Of a DNA stretch of 64,000 nucleotides, positions 15,855 through 24,697 are shown piece after piece. The DNA is from an uncultured Muribaculaceae bacterium. GTDB lineage: Bacteria; Bacteroidota; Bacteroidia; Bacteroidales; Muribaculaceae. The stretch lies in NCBI GenBank assembly GCA_910584365.1, contig CAJUAF010000004.1, forward strand, positions 1 through 64,000. The letters are read 5' to 3'. The notes beneath the pieces are model-generated. The model had not been told where the DNA came from. It saw nothing but the letters and a program-made list of their open reading frames with translations, and made no database searches. Every line of letters begins with the position of its first letter. Positions within the stretch are counted from its first letter, which is position 1. Both the position numbers and the translations under genes were made by a program.

Positions 15855-16619
15855 ATGAGTTTTTTACAACGGTTTGCCTATATGCCTCAGGTTACGAAAA
15901 ACCTGTTGATTATCAATGTGATAATCTATCTGTTCGCAGCCTTGATTCCCCGCGTCGGCCTTGAGATAGAACACTACGGCGCCCTCTATTATTTCACTTC
16001 AGCGGAGTTCCGCCCCTGGCAGTTGATAACTTATATGTTTATCCACGCCAGTTTCTGGCATCTGTTCTTCAATATGTTCTCCCTGTGGATGTTCGGTGAG
16101 ATCATCGAGCGTTCGCTCGGGTCCCAGCGCTTCCTGGTCTACTACATCAGCTGCGGCCTCGGAGCTGCCCTGATTCAGGAAGGGGTCTTCGCGCTGATGA
16201 TAAACCATTACGCCGATCTTTTCACCAACGGCGCCGAACTCTGCCGCGTACTCCGTGGCACCCAGATTACTTACGGCCAACTGTTCGACCTGGGCGTCAA
16301 TCCCACCGATCCAGCCGTCCAGAGCATCGTGAACCTATATCACACGCCCACCGTGGGCGCGTCCGGCGCCATTTACGGCGTCCTGCTCGCCTTCGGGTTT
16401 ATGTTCCCCTATCAGAGAATCATGCTCCTGATTCCGCCTGTGCCCCTTAAAGCGCGCACGGCTGTGATTATCTTCGCTGTCATCGAGCTGGCCCTGGGTG
16501 TCTACAACAGCCAGGCCGATACCGTGGCTCATTTCGCCCACCTCGGCGGAATGCTCATAGGGCTGCTGATACTGCTGTGGTGGAAAAAATCCGGAACCAT
16601 CAACCGATATTATTTCTGA
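15855..16619 (+). CDS. Rhomboid family intramembrane serine protease
   Basis: A polytopic inner-membrane protease that cleaves substrates within or near their membrane segments. The 254-residue protein has six predicted helices. Seen in order are the HxxxN motif region HLFFNM (His69, Asn73), the catalytic serine Ser170 in GASGAIYG, and the catalytic His229 in AHFAHLGG. All are intact. The ATG at 15855 is preferred over a GTG at 15822. It is the first of three plus-strand genes with a second rhomboid (23 nt later) and an EEP phosphatase. Substrate unknown. Confidence 0.92.
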   Translation: MSFLQRFAYMPQVTKNLLIINVIIYLFAALIPRVGLEIEHYGALYYFTSAEFRPWQLITYMFIHASFWHLFFNMFSLWMFGEIIERSLGSQRFLVYYISCGLGAALIQEGVFALMINHYADLFTNGAELCRVLRGTQITYGQLFDLGVNPTDPAVQSIVNLYHTPTVGASGAIYGVLLAFGFMFPYQRIMLLIPPVPLKARTAVIIFAVIELALGVYNSQADTVAHFAHLGGMLIGLLILLWWKKSGTINRYYF

Positions 16620-16642
16620 TTATCCCCGATACCGTTTCCGAT

Positions 16643-17380
16643 ATGACCCGCACCGCCCGCGCCACTCTCCTGCTGGTCATCGCCAACCTGGCGGTGTATC
16701 TTGTCATGTTCGCGGGATGGATGTTGCGCGGATTTTTCCCGGAACTGCCGGAGAAGATGGTCGGGCTGCTGACCTTTCCCGGCGATCCACGGGAACTGCT
16801 CTTCGTGCCCTGGACCTCGGTCACCTATATGTTCACCCAGATAAGTTTCCTCCACCTGACGGTCAATATGCTCTGGCTGGCCGGTTTCGGAGCGATGATG
16901 AAGGGGGACTGGTGGCAGACGGCGGGAGCCTATCTCGCCGGAGGGATAGCGGGAGCCGTAGCGTTTTCCATGTACACGATTTACGCCGGTCTGCCCGGCG
17001 AACACCTTGCCGGAGCCTCGGCTTCGGTTATCGCCGTCGTGGCGGCCACCACAATCCTGACCCCGGAACGGCGGGTGCGCCTCCTGTTTATCGGAGACAT
17101 ACGCCTGAAATGGGTGGCGCCGATAGCACTCCTCACGATATTCGCCGGTTTCTCGGCCGAGACGGCCGCCCACCTGGGAGGACTTTTCGCGGGGTGCTGC
17201 GCCGGAGCGCTCCTGCGGTTCCACGACAAGGCCATCGCCCGGCGCGCCATGAGAGAGGCCCGGCGGCGTACCATGAGGATGAAAATTCTCCAGAAGGCAT
17301 CCTTTTCAGGATTCGCCTCCCTCTCCGAAGAAGAGCGGCGCGAACTGTTCGACCTTACGCGCCAGCGATATTCCGGATAA
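16643..17380 (+). CDS. Second rhomboid family protease
   Basis: A paralogous rhomboid of 245 residues with about six membrane helices. The motif residues are HLTVNM (His71, Asn75), the serine motif GASASV (Ser126), and the AHLGG histidine (His177), so the dyad appears intact. The C-terminus is a basic, Arg-rich cytoplasmic tail (RRAMREARRRTMRMK) ending with a short acidic helix. The ATG at 16643 lies just after the upstream rhomboid stop; an earlier in-frame GTG at 16577 would overlap the first rhomboid by 43 nt. The tandem arrangement suggests duplication or a paired function. Confidence 0.9.
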   Translation: MTRTARATLLLVIANLAVYLVMFAGWMLRGFFPELPEKMVGLLTFPGDPRELLFVPWTSVTYMFTQISFLHLTVNMLWLAGFGAMMKGDWWQTAGAYLAGGIAGAVAFSMYTIYAGLPGEHLAGASASVIAVVAATTILTPERRVRLLFIGDIRLKWVAPIALLTIFAGFSAETAAHLGGLFAGCCAGALLRFHDKAIARRAMREARRRTMRMKILQKASFSGFASLSEEERRELFDLTRQRYSG

Positions 17381-17439
17381 CTGACTGCCGCCGGTGCGCC
17401 TACCTCTCATTCCTCAATTTTCCCAAACCCTGACATCCA

Positions 17440-18678
17440 GTGAATAAAGAACACATAAAAAAGACCCTTACAATCGCAGGTTACAGCATCAACGGACTGA
17501 TTGCCCTGATGACGCTCCTGTCGGCCTACGGAGGGATGGTCAATCCCGATACGACGGCCCTGCCGGCTATGATAGCGATGACGTTTCCCCTGTGGCTGGT
17601 GCTGTCGGTCATCGCTTTGCTCGCCGACCTGTTCGTCAACAGGTATATGGCCGTGATTCCGGCGGTTACCATCGGCCTGTCGCTGGGGCCGGTGCTGAGT
17701 TACTGCCCCCTGAACCTATCCCACTCAAAACTCACTCCCGAGGAAGATGCGCGCAGTTTCACCCTCATGAGCTACAACGTCTATGGACTCAACGACTACC
17801 TCGAGCCTTATTCCCCGAAGGATTCCACCCGCCTGAGAGCCCAGGCCGACAGCGGTCTCCCCAACCCAACGCTGGCCCATATCCTCGCCTGCGATCCCGA
17901 TATAGCCTGCCTGCAGGAATTTTACCTTACGTTCAGCGACAAATTTCCGGTGATAACGCGGTCTCTGTTCGACTCCGTATGCAAGCGTTACCCCCACCGG
18001 ATTTCGGGGTGCGCCAACGGTATCCTCTCCAAATACCCCCTGTATCCCGTGGAACTCACCCAACCGGAAGACCCTACGGCGTTTTATCTCGGAGCGATAG
18101 TTGAAATACAGCAGCACCGCACCCTGATAATCAGCGCCCACCTTCAGTCCATCGGTCTCGACCCCTCCGACCGGGCCCTGTACAAGGAAATAACCAAAGG
18201 GGAAGGGGGACGCAAGGCTATCTCCCACGCCAAAAACCGCTTTCTCGGCAAACTGTCACTCGCTTTCCGCAAACGCGCGCGGCAGGCCGAACTCCTCCGC
18301 CGCCAGATTGATTCATTAGGGGTGGAGAATGTCATCATCGCCGGAGATTTCAATGATATTCCGGGATGCTACGCCCTCCGACAGGTTGCCGGAGAAGACT
18401 TCAAGAACGCTTTCACCATGGCCGGATTCGGTCCTATCGTCACATATCATGCCAACCGGTTCTATTTCCATATCGACCATATTCTTTACCGGGGAGACAT
18501 GGAGGCCATCGGGTTTACGAAAGACCGCTTCGGACGCTCGGACCACTACCCCGTTACGGCGCGGTTCCTCTGGTCCTCCGGCGCCGCGAAGGTTGACCGG
18601 AATCTGAAAGGGATCGACCTTATCAACCGGACAGGCAATTCCCCCGATTCACTAAAGACAACCACCATAAACAACTAA
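17440..18678 (+). CDS. Membrane-anchored endonuclease/exonuclease/phosphatase family protein
   Basis: A 412-residue protein with two or three N-terminal membrane helices (about residues 12-90) followed by an EEP (DNase I-like) domain from about residue 105. Domain landmarks include FTLMSYNVYGLN, DIACLQEF, the catalytic NVIIAGDFNDIPG, and the terminal SDHYPV. The active site is therefore complete. It could act on phosphodiesters or lipids at the membrane; the substrate is unknown. The start is a GTG at 17440, chosen because no ATG precedes the first helix. It follows the rhomboid pair by 59 nt and precedes the M3 peptidase by 18 nt. Confidence 0.88.
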   Translation: MNKEHIKKTLTIAGYSINGLIALMTLLSAYGGMVNPDTTALPAMIAMTFPLWLVLSVIALLADLFVNRYMAVIPAVTIGLSLGPVLSYCPLNLSHSKLTPEEDARSFTLMSYNVYGLNDYLEPYSPKDSTRLRAQADSGLPNPTLAHILACDPDIACLQEFYLTFSDKFPVITRSLFDSVCKRYPHRISGCANGILSKYPLYPVELTQPEDPTAFYLGAIVEIQQHRTLIISAHLQSIGLDPSDRALYKEITKGEGGRKAISHAKNRFLGKLSLAFRKRARQAELLRRQIDSLGVENVIIAGDFNDIPGCYALRQVAGEDFKNAFTMAGFGPIVTYHANRFYFHIDHILYRGDMEAIGFTKDRFGRSDHYPVTARFLWSSGAAKVDRNLKGIDLINRTGNSPDSLKTTTINN

Positions 18679-18696
18679 CCTCAAACCATCCGTTTT

Positions 18697-20811
18697 ATGA
18701 AACCAATCATCATCGGTTTTTGCTGCATGGCGGCATTAGGAGCGGCTGCTCTTACGGGTTGTGGCAAGCAGGAAAAGGAAAATCCGTTCCTCAAGCCATT
18801 CGACACCCCTTACGGTATCCCACCTTTCGAGGAAATCGAGATTACCGACTACGAACCGGCCTTCGAGGTCGGCATCGCAGAGGCCAAAGCCTCCATTGAT
18901 TCCATCACCTCGAACACGGAGGCTCCGTCGTTCGTGAACACCATCCTCCCGCTGGACAATCTCAGCCCTACGCTGGAGCGTGTTATGTCCGTGATGATGG
19001 CCCTCTCGGAAGCTGATTCCTCCGAGGAATTCACCGCCGTTACCGAGAAGCTCCTTCCGCGCTACACGGCTTTCACCGACGAGATGATGATGAACCAGGC
19101 CCTGTTCGACCGGGTGAAAACTCTCTACAACAATATCGACACGGTCAACCAGCCCCTCGACGAGCGCCGCGCCATCACCGACACCTACACGGCTTTCGTC
19201 CGTAAAGGCGCCCTTCTCCCCGCCGACAAGCAGGAGGAACTCAAGAAAGTGAACGCCACCCTGACCGACCTCTACCTCAAATTCAACAAGAACCTTCTGA
19301 ACGCCAACAACACGTTTGAGATCGTGGTTGACAACAAGGAAGACCTCGCAGGTCTCCCCCAGACCACCGTCGACAACGCCGCCGCCGAAGCCAAAGCGCG
19401 GGGCAAGGAAGGAAAATGGGTGTTCACTCTTCACGCACCCAGCCGTCTGGCCGTCCTCCAGTATGCCGACAACCGCGACCTCCGCGAGAAGATGTGGAAG
19501 GGCTACACCACCAACGCCACTTCCGGCGCTAACGACAACCGCCCCGTCATCAACCAGATTCTCAAAGCACGCGCCCGGAAAGCCGCTCTTCTCGGCTATA
19601 AGGATTTCGCGTCCTACATGACCGCCGACAAGATGGCCAAAACTCCCGAAGCCGCCGAAGAGCTGCTGATGAAGATTTTCGTTCCCGCCAAAGCTAAGGT
19701 AGCCGAAGAAGTCGCCACGATGCAGGCACTCAGCGACGCCGCCGGCAACGATTTCAAAATCCAGCCCTGGGACTATTACTATTTCGCCGAAAAGGTACGT
19801 CAGCGCGACTTCGCCCTCAACGAAAACGAAATCCGTCCCTACTTCGCCGTCGATTCCGTGCGCAACGGTATCTTCGGGATGGCCAGCCGTCTTTACGGTC
19901 TGAGCTTCGAGGAAATGCCCGACGCTCCCAAATATCATCCCGACGTGAAAGTCTATGACGTGAAGGACGAGAAGGGTGAACACCTGGCCGTCTTCATGAC
20001 TGACTATTTCACCCGGCCCTCAAAGCGTCAGGGCGCATGGATGGAGGAACTCAAGACTTCCTGGATCAATCCCGACGGCACCGCAGAACGTCCCATTATA
20101 TATAATGTAGGAAACTTCGCGCCTCCCACAGCCGACGCCCCCGCTCTGCTGACCATCGACGATGTCCAGACCATGTTCCATGAATTCGGCCACGCTCTTC
20201 ACGGTATGCTCTCCCGCGCCCGTCTCAAGAGCCAGAGCGGCACCTCCGTCGACCGTGATTTCGTAGAATTCCCCTCCCAGTTCCATGAACACTGGGCTTT
20301 CGACCCCGAAATGCTTAAGGTATATGCCCACCACTACAAGACCGGTGAAGTAATTCCCGACTCCCTCGTACAGAAAATCAGCGCAGCCTCCAAGCACAAT
20401 ATGGGCTTCGCCACCACCGAACTGGCCGGCGCCGCCCTGCTCGACCTCAACTGGGGACGCCTCAATCCCGAAGGTGACGTCGATGTGGACGCGTTCGAAA
20501 ACAGCGTTGCCGAGAAACTCGGTATGCCCGCTGAACTGACTTTCCGTTACCGCTCCCCCTACTTCAAGCATATTTTCGGTGACGACGGTTACGCATCGGG
20601 CTACTATACCTACCTCTGGGCGGAGGTATTCGACGCCGATGCCTACCAGCTTTTCCGCGAGAAGGGTGTATTCAATCCCGAGCTGGCCGGCAAAATCAAG
20701 CACATCCTCGAAAGCGGCGCATCCGAAGACCCGATGGTCCTCTACGAGTCCTTCTCGGGACGCAAACCCTCTCCGGACGCTCTGCTCCACCAGCGCGGTC
20801 TGGTAAAATAA
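18697..20811 (+). CDS. M3 family metallopeptidase lipoprotein (Dcp-like)
   Basis: A zinc oligopeptidase of the M3 (thimet/Dcp) family, 704 residues. The N-terminus is a lipoprotein signal with lipobox LTGC (Cys at about residue 22), so the enzyme is anchored to a periplasm-facing membrane. The zinc motif HEFGH starts at His495 (TMFHEFGHALHGML). The C-terminal third carries the family's GYASGYYTYLWAEVFDADA. It likely trims dipeptides from oligopeptides. The start ATG lies 18 nt after the EEP gene, and a strong terminator follows at 20863-20917, so this is the last gene of the rhomboid operon. Confidence 0.94.
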   Translation: MKPIIIGFCCMAALGAAALTGCGKQEKENPFLKPFDTPYGIPPFEEIEITDYEPAFEVGIAEAKASIDSITSNTEAPSFVNTILPLDNLSPTLERVMSVMMALSEADSSEEFTAVTEKLLPRYTAFTDEMMMNQALFDRVKTLYNNIDTVNQPLDERRAITDTYTAFVRKGALLPADKQEELKKVNATLTDLYLKFNKNLLNANNTFEIVVDNKEDLAGLPQTTVDNAAAEAKARGKEGKWVFTLHAPSRLAVLQYADNRDLREKMWKGYTTNATSGANDNRPVINQILKARARKAALLGYKDFASYMTADKMAKTPEAAEELLMKIFVPAKAKVAEEVATMQALSDAAGNDFKIQPWDYYYFAEKVRQRDFALNENEIRPYFAVDSVRNGIFGMASRLYGLSFEEMPDAPKYHPDVKVYDVKDEKGEHLAVFMTDYFTRPSKRQGAWMEELKTSWINPDGTAERPIIYNVGNFAPPTADAPALLTIDDVQTMFHEFGHALHGMLSRARLKSQSGTSVDRDFVEFPSQFHEHWAFDPEMLKVYAHHYKTGEVIPDSLVQKISAASKHNMGFATTELAGAALLDLNWGRLNPEGDVDVDAFENSVAEKLGMPAELTFRYRSPYFKHIFGDDGYASGYYTYLWAEVFDADAYQLFREKGVFNPELAGKIKHILESGASEDPMVLYESFSGRKPSPDALLHQRGLVK

Positions 20812-20862
20812 TCCCGCGCCCTCTTTAAACAATCGACGCTGTATATCGTTCCCGATTTAAGT

Positions 20863-20917
20863 AAAAATCTCCTTTGCGGCTATGAAAATGCCGTAAGGGA
20901 GATTTTTCACATTTTTT
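20863..20917 (+). terminator. Terminator of the rhomboid-M3 peptidase operon
   Basis: Long stem with AAAAATCTCC pairing to GGGAGATTTTT and an inner GCGGC/GCCGT pairing, followed by a T-run (TTTTTT). Confidence 0.85.
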
Positions 20918-21084
20918 AGTATGGACAATTTGGCAACACCGCCTATAAATACGTAATTGTATGGTGTAGAATATTTTGCCACTTTATTAAGCCGTTTTAG
21001 CCACACTATTTAAAATCTGTAAGAAACATCTCGGCCGTTAACTCTCCTTGACATTGGTTAAGAACCGGGAGGGCTTCGGGGCGT

Positions 21085-21115
21085 TTTGATAATTTTCAGA
21101 ATAATTGTAATTTTG
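21085..21115 (+). promoter_or_regulatory. Promoter of the small HTH gene
   Basis: TTTG (21085-21088), 19 bp, then TAATTTTG (21108-21115), giving a leader of about 40 nt. Confidence 0.8.
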
Positions 21116-21163
21116 TATTGGAATTAATCACTTTTTTACCACAACATCATTATCTGTTTAGGC

Positions 21164-21436
21164 ATGGACGCGAACCCTGTTTCTACTTTGACCGAGGATT
21201 GTGGCATTAAGGTCCACATCGGGTCCCTCATCGGCGATGAACTCCGACGTCAGCGTCGCCCCGCGGCATGGCTGGCCCAGGAAATCTGCTGCGACCGCAC
21301 CAATGTTTACAAAATCCTCCGGAAAGGCTCGATCGACACGGAACTGCTATGCAGGATTTCAGTAGCCCTTTCCCATGACTTCTTCGCTGAATTTCAAAGC
21401 GCGTGCGGTTTCACCAGACCGCGCCGCCGCGACTGA
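21164..21436 (+). CDS. Small helix-turn-helix protein (90 aa)
   Basis: A compact DNA-binding-like protein found widely in Bacteroidetes, function unknown. The core IGSLIGDELRRQRRPAAWLA and then CCDRTNVYKILRKGSIDTELL reads as a helix-turn-helix with a following helix, like the lambda-repressor fold. There is no sensor domain. It has its own near-ideal promoter (21085-21115) and terminator (21504-21553), so it is monocistronic. A short basic tail (RPRRRD) ends the protein. It may be a regulator of a local or global set; no target can be named. Confidence 0.75.
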   Translation: MDANPVSTLTEDCGIKVHIGSLIGDELRRQRRPAAWLAQEICCDRTNVYKILRKGSIDTELLCRISVALSHDFFAEFQSACGFTRPRRRD

Positions 21437-21503
21437 GATTCTCCGGCTTTCAGGCGCCAGCCGTCTCTCTGGCACTCTTTCCGCGGTCGCTCCCTGACCG
21501 ACA

Positions 21504-21553
21504 GAAAACAACCTCCGCAAGATTCCTCTGAAGATTGCGGAGGTTGCTGTTTT
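21504..21553 (+). terminator. Terminator of the small HTH gene
   Basis: An 11-bp perfect stem (AACCTCCGCAA and TTGCGGAGGTT, 21510-21520 and 21535-21545), flanked by an A-run before and TGTTTT after. Confidence 0.85.
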
Positions 21554-21654
21554 CCCGGGAGTACCGTCCCCTGTTTATCCGCGTATGAACTTTTTGCGGT
21601 ATTCCGGTTGTTTAAGTCTTATACATAAAGCTCACAATTAAACGACAGTTGATA

Positions 21655-22347
21655 ATGATGATCAGAAATTTACTTTTATCCTCCGTATTATTGTCAGCCG
21701 GAGGAGCGGCGTATGCCGCGGACGCCACCGCCGAGGCGCCCTCTATGCTCCAGGAAGTATCACTGGGCTATGACCTGAACACTCTGCGCCCCTCGGGCGG
21801 CTCCGATTTCAGCCTCAACGGCTTCACCGCCGGCTACAACATCGACTTCAGACTCTCCGACGCTCTCCCCGTATATGTAGGCACCGGCCTTGACTGGCAT
21901 TTCCTTTTCCGCACAAAGACCTACAACGATTCCGAAAGCTACAACGCCCTATCCGCCAAAGTGAAGACCACATTCATCAATTTCAATATCCCGCTGAATG
22001 TATCCTACCGCGTACCTGTGGCCGACCGCTTCTTCATGACCCCGCAGCTCGGTCTTGATTTCCGCCTTCAGGTCTACGGACACCAGAAAACAACCGCCAA
22101 CGTGGCTGCCAGGGAAATAGACACCCCTGTCGACGCCGCTGGCGTATCGGCCGGAAGCGTCAACCTCTTTTCCAAAAACCAGCTCGGCGACAACGCCCTC
22201 CGCAGGTTCCAGCTCGGATGGCACGCCGGACTGAAATTCCAGTATGACAGCTTTGTCCTCGGCGTAAGCTACGGCACGGATTTCGTAAAACTCCGCAACG
22301 AACTCGGCTCCTCGAATCTGCTGGTCAACCTCGGGTATATGTTCTGA
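21655..22347 (+). CDS. Outer membrane beta-barrel protein
   Basis: A small porin-like outer-membrane barrel of 230 residues, function unknown. A signal peptide (MMIRNLLLSSVLLSAGGAAYAA) is followed by alternating-hydrophobicity strands such as VSLGYDLNTL, VYVGTGLDWHFLF and FVLGVSYGTDF. The chain ends in GYMF, the C-terminal phenylalanine typical for insertion by the Bam complex. The ATG at 21655 was chosen; a second ATG follows directly and a TTG lies two codons upstream. No clear -7 box is seen upstream. It is followed by the dapF promoter. Confidence 0.8.
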   Translation: MMIRNLLLSSVLLSAGGAAYAADATAEAPSMLQEVSLGYDLNTLRPSGGSDFSLNGFTAGYNIDFRLSDALPVYVGTGLDWHFLFRTKTYNDSESYNALSAKVKTTFINFNIPLNVSYRVPVADRFFMTPQLGLDFRLQVYGHQKTTANVAAREIDTPVDAAGVSAGSVNLFSKNQLGDNALRRFQLGWHAGLKFQYDSFVLGVSYGTDFVKLRNELGSSNLLVNLGYMF

Positions 22348-22379
22348 TGTTTTTCTTGTGAAAAAATCCGGCGGCAATA

Positions 22380-22410
22380 TTGCACGATTGAGAAATTATC
22401 CCTACCTTTG
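22380..22410 (+). promoter_or_regulatory. dapF promoter
   Basis: TTG (22380-22382), 20 bp, then TACCTTTG (22403-22410). It fixes the dapF start at the ATG at 22429, because an upstream in-frame TTG lies inside the box. Confidence 0.75.
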
Positions 22411-22428
22411 CGCCGTGATTTTTCCTTT

Positions 22429-23319
22429 ATGAAAGACAAAAAATCTACCCACAGTTCTCCCTCGGAGATTCTTCGTTTCACAAAGATGCACGGCATCGGA
22501 AACGATTACGTCTATATCGACTGTATGGAGAAATGCCCCGAGAATCTCCCCGCCCTTTCGGTTCTGCTCAGTGACAGACACCGCGGTGTCGGCGGCGACG
22601 GAATCATCCTGATTCTCCCTTCTGACAAAGCTGATTTCAAGATGCGCATCTTCAACGCCGACGGCTCCGAAGCGAAGATGTGCGGCAACGGCTCCCGTTG
22701 CATCGGCAAATACGTCTTCGATAACGGTCTGACCGACCGCACGGATATAACGCTCGAAACTCTTTCGGGCGTTAAATATTTAACCCTCAAGCCAGGACCC
22801 GACGGAAAAATCGAAGAAGTGACGGTCGATATGGGAGCGCCCGTACTGACTCCGGAATCGATTCCTGTCATTGCCGGAAAGAATTTCGGAATCCCCGTGG
22901 AAATCGACGTACACCCGCTCGAAGTCAATGCCGTCTCGATGGGGAATCCCCACGGTGTAATCTTCGTGGACGATCTCGACAAAGTAGACGTGCATGGACT
23001 CGGACGCCTTCTGGAGGTCCATCCTATGTGGCCCGACCGCGCCAACATCGAGTTCGCCCAGGTAATCTCCCCTGACGAAATCCGGATGCGTGTCTGGGAA
23101 AGAGGAAGCGGCGAGACCCAGGCCTGCGGGTCGGGCGCCTGCGCCACAGCCGTGGCCGCATGGCTTACCGACCGCGCCGACCGCAAACGGCCTGTCACAA
23201 TCCATCTTCTCGGAGGAGACCTGAAAATCGCCCTCCGCGACGACGACGGCCATATAATGATGACCGGACCCGCCACAACGGTCTTCACCGGCGAGATGCC
23301 TATCCCCGTTATACAATAA
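22429..23319 (+). CDS. dapF: Diaminopimelate epimerase
   Basis: Converts LL- to meso-diaminopimelate for lysine and peptidoglycan synthesis. The 296-residue enzyme has the first catalytic cysteine Cys85 in MCGNGSRC and the second in ACGSGAC, with FTKMHGIGNDYVYID at the start. All catalytic parts are present. It forms an operon with dapL, which makes its LL-substrate. A 9-bp hairpin lies in the 59-nt spacer between the two genes. Confidence 0.97.
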   Translation: MKDKKSTHSSPSEILRFTKMHGIGNDYVYIDCMEKCPENLPALSVLLSDRHRGVGGDGIILILPSDKADFKMRIFNADGSEAKMCGNGSRCIGKYVFDNGLTDRTDITLETLSGVKYLTLKPGPDGKIEEVTVDMGAPVLTPESIPVIAGKNFGIPVEIDVHPLEVNAVSMGNPHGVIFVDDLDKVDVHGLGRLLEVHPMWPDRANIEFAQVISPDEIRMRVWERGSGETQACGSGACATAVAAWLTDRADRKRPVTIHLLGGDLKIALRDDDGHIMMTGPATTVFTGEMPIPVIQ

Positions 23320-23335
23320 TATCCATTCACCCTCT

Positions 23336-23358
23336 TGCCGCCCGGTCAACGGGCGGCA
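23336..23358 (+). other. Intercistronic hairpin between dapF and dapL
   Basis: A perfect 9-bp stem (TGCCGCCCG and CGGGCGGCA, 5-nt loop) without a T-tract. It is more likely an RNA processing or stability element than a terminator. Confidence 0.6.
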
Positions 23359-23378
23359 GACTTTATGACTTACGTGCG

Positions 23379-24614
23379 ATGTTTAAAATCAACGATAATT
23401 TCTGCAGACTTCCCGAAAGCTATCTGTTCTCGGAAGTCGCCCGCAGAATCAATGCTTTCCGTGAGGCTCATCCGGAAGCGGATGTAATCCGTATGGGAAT
23501 CGGCGACGTCACCCTTCCGCTATGCCCCGCAGCGATCGAGGCCATGCACAAGGCGGTCGACGACGAAGGGAATCCCGCCACTTTCCATGGCTACGGTCCC
23601 GAACAGGGTTATCCATTCCTGCGCGACGCCATCGCCCTGCATGACTACAAGGAACGGGGAATCGACATCGACGCTTCCGAAATTTTCGTCAGCGACGGAG
23701 CCAAAAGCGATACCGGCAACTTCGGCGACATCCTTTCTGCTGACGCAACCGTCGCCGTTACCGACCCGGTATATCCAGTTTATGTCGACACCAACGTCAT
23801 GGCCGGACGCGCCGGAGAGAATACCTCTGGAGGATGGAGCCGGATCGTATATCTTCCGGTATGCGCCGAAAACGATTTCGAACCTGCCCTGCCGACCGAC
23901 GGCACAGTTCCCGACCTGATATATCTCTGCTATCCCAACAATCCCACCGGGACCACACTGACCCGCTCCCAGCTCAAAAAATGGGTTGACTTCGCGCTGG
24001 CCCACGGATCGCTGATTCTCTTCGATTCAGCCTACGAGACTTTTATCCGCGAGGAAGATGTCCCCCACTCGATTTATGAAATCGAAGGAGCCCGTCGCTG
24101 CGCCGTGGAGTTCCGCAGTTTCTCAAAAACGGCCGGATTCACCGGAGTGAGGTGCGGCTACACAGTCGTTCCCAAAGACCTCAAAGGAGTTGATTCCGAA
24201 GGAAAGGAAGTAAGTCTCAACCATCTGTGGAACCGCCGCCAGTGTACAAAGTTCAACGGCGCCTCCTATATATCCCAGCGCGGTGCGGCGGCGATTTTCA
24301 CTCCCGAGGGACGCCGTCAGGTACGCCAGGCCGTGGACTATTATCTGGAAAACGCCCGCGTTCTCCGCGAAGGGCTCCTGGAAGCCGGTCTGCAGGTATT
24401 CGGGGGCGTCAATGCTCCGTATGTCTGGATTAAAGCTCCTGCGGGGATGTCCTCCTGGGAATTCTTCGATATGCTACTTGAAAAATGCAACGTCGCCGGC
24501 ACCCCCGGGTCCGGTTTCGGTCCGGCCGGGGAAGGTTACTTCCGCCTGACGGCTTTCAATACCCTCGAAAACACAATCGAGGCCGTAAGACGTATCAAAG
24601 AAGCCAGATTCTGA
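23379..24614 (+). CDS. dapL: LL-diaminopimelate aminotransferase
   Basis: Makes LL-diaminopimelate directly from tetrahydrodipicolinate, bypassing the succinylase or acetylase steps. The product is 411 residues, the normal DapL length (MFKINDNFCRLPESYLFSEV at the start). The PLP lysine is in SFSKTAGFTGVRCG, and CYPNNPTGTTL is the class I aminotransferase motif. The ATG at 23379 is chosen on length; an open frame extends upstream into dapF but has no family similarity. It lies directly after dapF, so the two last lysine-branch steps before DapF sit together. Confidence 0.96.
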   Translation: MFKINDNFCRLPESYLFSEVARRINAFREAHPEADVIRMGIGDVTLPLCPAAIEAMHKAVDDEGNPATFHGYGPEQGYPFLRDAIALHDYKERGIDIDASEIFVSDGAKSDTGNFGDILSADATVAVTDPVYPVYVDTNVMAGRAGENTSGGWSRIVYLPVCAENDFEPALPTDGTVPDLIYLCYPNNPTGTTLTRSQLKKWVDFALAHGSLILFDSAYETFIREEDVPHSIYEIEGARRCAVEFRSFSKTAGFTGVRCGYTVVPKDLKGVDSEGKEVSLNHLWNRRQCTKFNGASYISQRGAAAIFTPEGRRQVRQAVDYYLENARVLREGLLEAGLQVFGGVNAPYVWIKAPAGMSSWEFFDMLLEKCNVAGTPGSGFGPAGEGYFRLTAFNTLENTIEAVRRIKEARF

Positions 24615-24697
24615 CACAACCAGCCCCCGGTATATCCGCGTTTTAGGTTTGTGGGATATACGGAAGCTGTTGTCATAATAACTTTCATTCCAACTTT

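Larger units (their letters stand above)
20812..21163. other. Intergenic region between the M3 peptidase and the small HTH gene
   Basis: These 352 bp contain the M3 terminator (20863-20917) and the HTH promoter (21085-21115). The AT-rich stretch between them holds no convincing gene. Confidence 0.6.

Noticed and set aside
18736..19983. A 415-codon frame antisense to the M3 peptidase
   Set aside because: A shadow of a GC-rich gene with intact catalytic motifs on the other strand. No start or promoter supports it.
23160..23378. Extended N-terminus of DapL reaching into dapF
   Set aside because: The added residues are Arg/Pro-rich read-through of dapF coding sequence, and DapL has normal length from the ATG at 23379.
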